A stretch of 12,155 bases of DNA from Pseudomonadota bacterium (lineage in GTDB: Bacteria > Pseudomonadota > Alphaproteobacteria > RF32 > CAG-239). The first letter of the stretch is position 1. Every line of letters begins with the position of its first letter. Below, piece by piece: positions 7,829 through 12,155 of the stretch. The notes under the pieces were generated by a model. That model worked only from the letters and a program-made list of their open reading frames with translations. It ran no database searches and was not told the origin of the DNA. Location: the NCBI GenBank assembly GCA_021617435.1, contig JAJWCP010000038.1:1-12155 (forward strand), given 5' to 3'. Both the position numbers and the translations under genes were made by a program.

Positions 7829-9817
7829 TTACATTCCTTTTCCAGAGCTGTTTTGCACAATATGATTGAAAATTGAGGAATCTCGTTTAACAATTTTATC
7901 TTTGAACCTTTGAACATCTTGTTTGCGGCTTTCCGGTCCGCGGAAGCGCGCGTCATTGGTTTGAGCCTGATATTGATTTAATTGTTTCATGTGCTCAAAT
8001 GTTTTAGCCATGCTGTTCGCAGAATTTTCTTTGATTGCCTCTTCAAGCAAACCGGTCTTGGCCTCAATGCGCTCTTTAGAATGTTCTTCTTTGAAGATTG
8101 AGTTGTCATAAACAGCGCCGTTGCTAATTTTTTGCGAAATTAATTTTTCAACATTATTCAGGCTGCGGGCAACCGAACGGTCATGCTTTTTAGCGCCAAA
8201 TGAATCAAAGGCGTTATCATCCAAATCTTTTTGCTGAGTAGCAACCGCGTTTTTGGTAGCCTCGTTTAATTGTTTCAAGAAAGCGTTAATTTCGCGACTG
8301 GTATTTTCAGCCGTAAAGGTTTTAAGATCAGGCTTATCGCCCTCTAAATTGTCATAAGCGGCTTCCGAAAGCAAACGCGTGTCTTCAGAAATTACTGCCA
8401 CCGCCTTCAAAATGTTTTTCTGACAGTCTTTGGTCTTTTGAGTAAATTGCGCTTTTAACTCGTCATCTGATAAATACTCACCATTACGGCGCCATGCTCT
8501 ATCATCACCCATAAACTCTTCTATCATGCGGGTAGAAGTCATCATCATAGCAAGCTTGCCGCTCATTTCAATAATTTGGGTACGATTGCCTAGTTCTTTA
8601 GAGGCATAATCAAGGAATGCGGCACTCTTGGTCGGGTTAGCCTGTAATTTTTTAACAAACTCGTCATCCTTATCAAAATATTTCCAATTGGGACGCGGAT
8701 TGTTTAAGTTATCGGATAAATCAGATAAAATTGCATCATAAGAAACTTTTTTACCGGCGCTATCATCACTTAAACCTGTCAGGTTTTGGGATACCATATC
8801 ACAAAACGTATTAGATTTTTTAACAGCTTCTTGCAACCCATTACCCGTCGGTATCTTTTTATCGGCAGAAGGAGCGGAAGAACGGGCTCTGCTGCGGTCA
8901 ACATAAATTTCAGCTGCGGCATCAACAATATTTAAAATTTTATCTTCAATTGTATTAAACAGCCAGCTTGCACCGCCTAATAACCATTCTTCATACATAT
9001 ATTTAATAACATCTTCATCTTTGAATTTGTCTTTACTCTCATGATTTTGTCTTTTACGGTCGCCGGGCACGTTGTTCATATCGGCAATTTTTTTCTCGTC
9101 TAATCTTTTACGTCGCTCATTGGCCTGCTCAACCGTTAACGTTCCCTGATAAGCTTTATCGTTGAGTTCTTCAATGCTCAGTGTTTTGAGCGGCGCTTCC
9201 TGTTTGTTTTCAACCACTAAAGTCCGTCTGTCGCCAACAATGTCTTTAACCAAATCTTTCGGAGTTTGATTTTGCAAATTAGGCTGATTTTTATCGGCGC
9301 CGTAACCGTTTGCGTCATAGGCTTTGTCAATAAACCCCTGATATTCAACCGTGTTGTGGTGTTTGACCGCCGCTTTTTGTTCATCAGATAAGCCTTGCTC
9401 ATTTTGCAATGCTTGTAAAAAGCAAATATTTTTAACAGTTTGCGTACCGATAGTTTCGCCGTTAGGCGCAATTCCGGCAACAGCTACCGCCGCCGGATTG
9501 TCAACGGATGACAACCAACCGCTTTCTTTAACCTTTTGCAGATTGTCTAACACTCTTTCAGTGGTCTTTAACGACTCGGCGGAAGTTTTAAGTATTTCAT
9601 CGGCAGATTTATTTTGATTATGCATAGTCATTAAATCAGGCAAAGCAATTTTGGCGGAAAAATCGCGCCATTCAAGGATTGCCGGATATTTTTTGACAAC
9701 ATCGTCAATATCAATTTTATCACGCTCCGTCAGTTCCTGCTTATTTAACAAAGTAAACAGATCTTCAGACGCTTTTGCCAAGTTTGCTTCCAATATATTA
9801 GTTTTTTCTTCTGCCAT
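7829..9817 (-). CDS. Large soluble helical protein of unknown function, first gene of the coupling operon
   Basis: A 662-aa protein I do not recognise. It has no signal peptide and no clear membrane helix, is rich in Lys, Asp, Glu, Asn and Gln, and reads as mostly helical. A more hydrophobic, Trp-containing stretch (about 270-304, around EEWLLGGASWLFNTI) could be a membrane-touching or interaction helix. A low-complexity patch SRARSSAPSADKK (309-321) precedes a second helical half (325-525). The motif DDNAFDSFG (533-541) resembles one in the 505-aa protein. The C-terminus is basic (621-662). The ATG at 9817 follows GGAGA seven bases upstream, and a good promoter lies just before that. As leader of a run ending in a coupling ATPase and ligA, it could be an adaptor, an assembly factor or a secreted substrate; the sequence does not decide between these. 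Confidence 0.85.
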   Translation of the reverse strand: MAEEKTNILEANLAKASEDLFTLLNKQELTERDKIDIDDVVKKYPAILEWRDFSAKIALPDLMTMHNQNKSADEILKTSAESLKTTERVLDNLQKVKESGWLSSVDNPAAVAVAGIAPNGETIGTQTVKNICFLQALQNEQGLSDEQKAAVKHHNTVEYQGFIDKAYDANGYGADKNQPNLQNQTPKDLVKDIVGDRRTLVVENKQEAPLKTLSIEELNDKAYQGTLTVEQANERRKRLDEKKIADMNNVPGDRKRQNHESKDKFKDEDVIKYMYEEWLLGGASWLFNTIEDKILNIVDAAAEIYVDRSRARSSAPSADKKIPTGNGLQEAVKKSNTFCDMVSQNLTGLSDDSAGKKVSYDAILSDLSDNLNNPRPNWKYFDKDDEFVKKLQANPTKSAAFLDYASKELGNRTQIIEMSGKLAMMMTSTRMIEEFMGDDRAWRRNGEYLSDDELKAQFTQKTKDCQKNILKAVAVISEDTRLLSEAAYDNLEGDKPDLKTFTAENTSREINAFLKQLNEATKNAVATQQKDLDDNAFDSFGAKKHDRSVARSLNNVEKLISQKISNGAVYDNSIFKEEHSKERIEAKTGLLEEAIKENSANSMAKTFEHMKQLNQYQAQTNDARFRGPESRKQDVQRFKDKIVKRDSSIFNHIVQNSSGKGM
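7835..7839 (-). promoter_or_regulatory. Ribosome binding site for a GTG start inside the preceding gene's end
   Basis: AAGGA on the minus strand overlaps the last codons of the 662-aa gene (Lys-Gly-Met-stop) and lies six bases before the GTG at 7828. The stop and start codons touch, as expected for coupled translation. Confidence 0.7.
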
Positions 9818-9844
9818 AGTGGTTCTCCGATTTTATTTGCCTTT

Positions 9845-9873
9845 ATCTTAGCATTATTTTTTGTTTTTGTCCA
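9845..9873 (-). promoter_or_regulatory. Sigma70-type promoter of the 662-aa to ligA operon
   Basis: On the minus strand, TGGACA (9873-9868, 5 of 6 to the -35 consensus) is followed after exactly 17 bases by TAAGAT (9850-9845, 4 of 6 to the -10), which is preceded by TG plus one base as in extended -10 promoters. Transcription would begin near 9838, about 20 bases before the ATG at 9817. No other promoter of this quality was noticed in the gaps between the six genes. Confidence 0.6.
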
Positions 9874-9895
9874 GAATGTTTTTGTTACAAAAATA

Positions 9896-10906
9896 CTACA
9901 CCCGCAAATACTTCAAAAACCTGCCTAATCGGAAGTTTTCGCGGATTCCGTCTTTCGGGGTTGGCTTAATCAGTCCGAAAAAACGCGGCTTAATTTTGTC
10001 CGTTTCTATCGGAGCGTAAACCGCCGGATTTTTGGTTAAAGCCTCATATGCGCCTTCAGCGTCTTTTTGCGCGGTTTTAAAATAATTGCCGATAAGGCGC
10101 TCGGCATCAACCGGAAATTTGCGCTTTTGCACCGCCTCAACAAATTTCTGCTTACGTTCTTTGCGGCGTTGATATTCATCATACAAAGCCTTTTCAATAC
10201 GGCGGCGCTGAGCTTTTAAGCGCTTAGCTTCATATGAAATTTCACAATTTTCAATATCAATCAAAATTTCAACATAAGAAATTATGGCAAGTTGCAAATT
10301 TTGGTCCGATACACCCTCGGCAAAGTTTAAGAATTCTTCATCAGTTGCATTGGGCTTTAAAGATGAAAGTTTTTCAGGAAATGACATCAACATAATATCC
10401 CAACACAACGAAGCATCTTCGCCGATTTTGCGTCCGATACTGGGTTTATAATTCGGCACCAACATTCTTTTGCGAAAAATAAAATCAGGCAACGGAATAT
10501 CTCGGATAGCCGCCATGGCTGAAACCGCACCTAAAAAATTGTCATAGGCTTGGGCAAGCTCCGTTTCATCAGAGCCTAAGTTCAAAACCTCTTCAGGCTC
10601 GGTATGAGCGGTATAGGTAAAATCAACCGGTTTATCATTATTTTCAGGCGGAAGAATATTTAAGCTTTCTAAATCCTTATGTTTTGCAGGCTCGGGCGGA
10701 GTTTCTTCCGCCTGAGCGGCAGGAGTTTCGGACGAATCGTCATCGCCGTTAAGAAAGCTGTTCAAAAGCTGCTCAAACTCATCGTCTTCGCTGTCTTTAA
10801 CCGGCTCGCTTTGCATAACCGGTTCCATATTAACAACCGACTGGTTAATATCTATTATGCTATTGCTGTTTGAAGCTGCGGATTTGCATTTGTTTTTCTT
10901 TGCCAT
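9896..10906 (-). CDS. Hypothetical protein with disordered acidic N-terminus and basic helical C-terminus
   Basis: A 336-aa protein from the ATG at 10906. An upstream TTG (10942) would add 12 residues, but CGGAGA eight bases before the ATG favours the shorter form. Residues 1-105 are low complexity and acidic/Pro-rich, with DDEFEQLLNSF at 41-51. Residues 112-215 look helical and globular. Residues 222-265 form a highly charged helix rich in Arg, Lys and Glu (for example KRLKAQRRRIEKALYDEYQR). The last 70 residues are basic and end in FRLGRFLKYLRV. No signal peptide or membrane segment is visible, and I recognise no family. A basic, possibly nucleic-acid- or lipid-binding tail is inference only. 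Its 5' end overlaps the 106-aa gene by 47 bases, so the two are cotranscribed. It ends 22 bases before the next promoter. Confidence 0.82.
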   Translation of the reverse strand: MAKKNKCKSAASNSNSIIDINQSVVNMEPVMQSEPVKDSEDDEFEQLLNSFLNGDDDSSETPAAQAEETPPEPAKHKDLESLNILPPENNDKPVDFTYTAHTEPEEVLNLGSDETELAQAYDNFLGAVSAMAAIRDIPLPDFIFRKRMLVPNYKPSIGRKIGEDASLCWDIMLMSFPEKLSSLKPNATDEEFLNFAEGVSDQNLQLAIISYVEILIDIENCEISYEAKRLKAQRRRIEKALYDEYQRRKERKQKFVEAVQKRKFPVDAERLIGNYFKTAQKDAEGAYEALTKNPAVYAPIETDKIKPRFFGLIKPTPKDGIRENFRLGRFLKYLRV

Positions 10907-11180
10907 CGTGATTTTCTCCGTTAAGATAAATGGTGCCTTCAAGGGATTTATCTTTCAAATTTACGACATATACCGCCGGAATATCGGTTGCGATAAACAA
11001 GCGGTTACCCTCTGCCAACATGCCGCTAACCCGGCCATTTGCCGCGGGCAAGCTGATTTTAAACGCCTGTGCCGGTCGGTTTGATTTTAAAATAATCTGA
11101 GAAACGGCAAAACACAACAAAAAAATCAGGCAGAATGTTAACAAAAAGACCGCGATTTTAACAATTTTGAGCTTATCCAT
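10860..11180 (-). CDS. Small single-pass membrane protein (DUF6476-like)
   Basis: A 106-aa protein with one N-terminal membrane helix (about 8-31) after a short basic N-terminus, then a small extracytoplasmic domain with beta-strand pattern (GNRLFIATDIPAVYVVNLKDKSLEGTIYL, 58-86 in parts). It resembles the short alphaproteobacterial family DUF6476, which I recall lying divergent to an RluA/RluD synthase as here; its function is unknown. The ATG at 11180 is preferred over the ATG at 11195 because AAGGA lies six bases before it and inside the longer version. The charged tail (90-106) runs 47 bases into the next gene. A promoter with a palindromic spacer lies just upstream. Confidence 0.75.
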   Translation of the reverse strand: MDKLKIVKIAVFLLTFCLIFLLCFAVSQIILKSNRPAQAFKISLPAANGRVSGMLAEGNRLFIATDIPAVYVVNLKDKSLEGTIYLNGENHDGKEKQMQIRSFKQQ

Positions 11181-11207
11181 AAACAATCCTTGCATTTACG
11201 TTTGTTT

Positions 11208-11237
11208 GCTATATGCTGTTTTACAGCAAAATGTCTA
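11208..11237 (-). promoter_or_regulatory. Putative promoter of the 106-aa/336-aa gene pair
   Basis: On the minus strand, TAGACA (11237-11232, 5 of 6 to the -35) is followed by an 18-base spacer and TATAGC (11213-11208, 4 of 6 to the -10). Transcription would start near 11201, about 20 bases before the ATG at 11180. The spacer contains a perfect inverted repeat. Confidence 0.5.
11214..11228. promoter_or_regulatory. Perfect inverted repeat in the divergent promoter region, possible operator
   Basis: TGCTGT, three bases, then ACAGCA: a perfect 6-bp dyad. It fills most of the spacer of the minus-strand promoter. It also overlaps TTTACA (11220-11225), a possible -35 for the plus-strand synthase, paired with TATCTT (11241-11246) at a short 15-base spacing. 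A dimeric repressor bound here could affect both directions. It does not match the alphaproteobacterial LexA site and has no U-run suggesting a terminator. Confidence 0.4.
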
Positions 11238-11259
11238 ACATATCTTTAAGATTACCATA

Positions 11260-12155
11260 ATGAGTGAGCAAGATTCCAACATTTTTTTAAGCGAACCGGT
11301 AACCGACGAGCAAAAAGGCTTGCGGCTTGACAAGTTTTTAAGTCTTTTACAGGCGCAAAACGAATGCTTAAAAAGCTTGTCGCGTAGCCAAATTCAGCGG
11401 CTGATAAAAAACGGATTCGTCACTTGTGAAGAAAATGAAATTTATGACTGCTCTTTTAAGGTAAAAAGCGGTGATATTTTCCAAATTGAAATTCCGACGC
11501 CGGAAGAAGCGGAACCCGAAGCTGAAGATATTGCTCTTGATATTGTTTATGAAGACAATGATTTAATTGTGATAAACAAACCCGCCGGTATGACCGTTCA
11601 CCCCGCCGCTGGTGCTTATCATGGGACTTTAGTTAACGCTTTGCTTTGGCACTGCCGCGAAAATCTTTCCGGTATCGGTGGAGTTAAGCGCCCCGGAATT
11701 GTGCACCGTATTGATAAAGAAACGAGCGGGCTGTTAGTGGTTGCAAAAAATGATTTGGCGCACCGAAAGCTTAGCGAACAGTTTTTCAATCACTCCATTC
11801 AGCGCACTTATTTTGCCGTTACTTACGATGTTCCCAATCAGTTAAGCGGAACCATTATCGGCAATATCGGGCGCTCGCATTATGACCGTAAAAAAATGGC
11901 ATTGCTGACTATTGGCGGAAAACATGCCGTAACACATTATAAGACCATTGAACTGTTTAAAAATTTTGCCGCATTGATACAATGTAATTTGGAAACCGGG
12001 CGCACTCATCAAATCAGAGTACATCTTGCCAGTATCGGGTGCGCGCTTATCGGTGACAAAATCTACCAAAAAAATCATAAAAGCGCTTTAAAAATTCCGT
12101 ATGAGATAAAAAATTACATTAATAATTTTCCAAGGCAGGCTCTGCATGCCGCCAC
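11260..12155 (+). CDS. rluD: RluA/RluD-family 23S rRNA pseudouridine synthase (3' end cut by window)
   Basis: The enzyme isomerises uridine to pseudouridine in RNA; the RluD branch acts on helix 69 of 23S rRNA. The reading frame is open from the ATG at 11260 to the window end, giving 298 codons of an expected 320 or so. It has an N-terminal S4 RNA-binding domain (about 18-80, GLRLDKFLS and SRSQIQRLIKNGFV), the NKPAGMTVHPAAG block (about 106-118), the catalytic motif HRIDKETSGLL with Asp152, the motif ETGRTHQIRVHLA (about 246-258), and the start of the C-terminal PRQALHAA motif just before the edge. The S4 domain and catalytic block favour RluD over RluA or RluC, but the exact target base is inferred. 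The ribosome binding site is weak. In many Alphaproteobacteria I recall rpoH following this gene, which would lie outside the window. Confidence 0.93.
   Translation, partial: MSEQDSNIFLSEPVTDEQKGLRLDKFLSLLQAQNECLKSLSRSQIQRLIKNGFVTCEENEIYDCSFKVKSGDIFQIEIPTPEEAEPEAEDIALDIVYEDNDLIVINKPAGMTVHPAAGAYHGTLVNALLWHCRENLSGIGGVKRPGIVHRIDKETSGLLVVAKNDLAHRKLSEQFFNHSIQRTYFAVTYDVPNQLSGTIIGNIGRSHYDRKKMALLTIGGKHAVTHYKTIELFKNFAALIQCNLETGRTHQIRVHLASIGCALIGDKIYQKNHKSALKIPYEIKNYINNFPRQALHAA

Noticed and set aside
9881..9895. Inverted T-run/A-run after the 336-aa gene as a terminator
   Set aside because: The stem would be A-T pairs only with no GC core and no following U-run, so it is not a convincing intrinsic terminator.
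11842..12078. Minus-strand open frame of 78 codons
   Set aside because: It lies fully inside the pseudouridine synthase, whose motifs on the plus strand are intact.

Overview
The window looks like chromosomal DNA of an alphaproteobacterium. The best clues are a prepilin-like protein with an N-terminal GRSMVEILGVLAIIGVLS segment, a style I associate with uncultured gut-type Alphaproteobacteria (RF32-like lineages), and a small membrane protein divergent from an RluA/RluD pseudouridine synthase, an arrangement I recall from Alphaproteobacteria. The taxonomic placement is inference from protein style and gene order. I see no phage, insertion sequence, CRISPR or RNA gene. The DNA is moderately AT-rich and densely coded: the longest non-coding gaps are about 80 bases (9818-9895 and 11181-11259).

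Layout. On the left, a plus-strand prepilin-like gene (29-685, probably continuing past the left edge) carries a degenerate palindromic repeat in its leader. It meets the minus-strand ligA end to end with one base between their stop codons. From 9817 down to 687, six minus-strand genes are packed closely: a 662-aa soluble protein of unknown function, a 163-aa two-helix membrane protein, a 505-aa protein with the same two-helix module plus a long D/R-rich linker and a globular C-terminus, a 742-aa VirD4/TraG-type coupling ATPase, a 242-aa polytopic membrane protein, and NAD+-dependent DNA ligase LigA. Gaps are 0, 51, 10, 20 and 11 bases, and a good sigma70-type promoter lies just upstream of the first gene (9845-9873), so they probably form one operon. 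To the right, a second minus-strand pair (a 106-aa single-pass membrane protein and a 336-aa unknown protein, overlapping by 47 bases) is divergent from a plus-strand RluA/RluD-family pseudouridine synthase that runs off the right edge. A perfect 6-bp inverted repeat sits in the divergent promoter region.

How the genes may work together. The recognised type IV secretion/conjugation component is the coupling ATPase. No VirB channel genes, relaxase or other Dot/Icm subunits are visible. The two paralogous membrane proteins and the 662-aa protein, cotranscribed with the ATPase, are good candidates for an undescribed coupling-protein complex: two membrane scaffolds with different cytoplasmic tails, plus a soluble partner or substrate. 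A short acidic-aromatic motif recurs in three proteins of the region and may be a docking site, though it could be chance. LigA looks like an ordinary housekeeping enzyme that is carried at the end of this operon.
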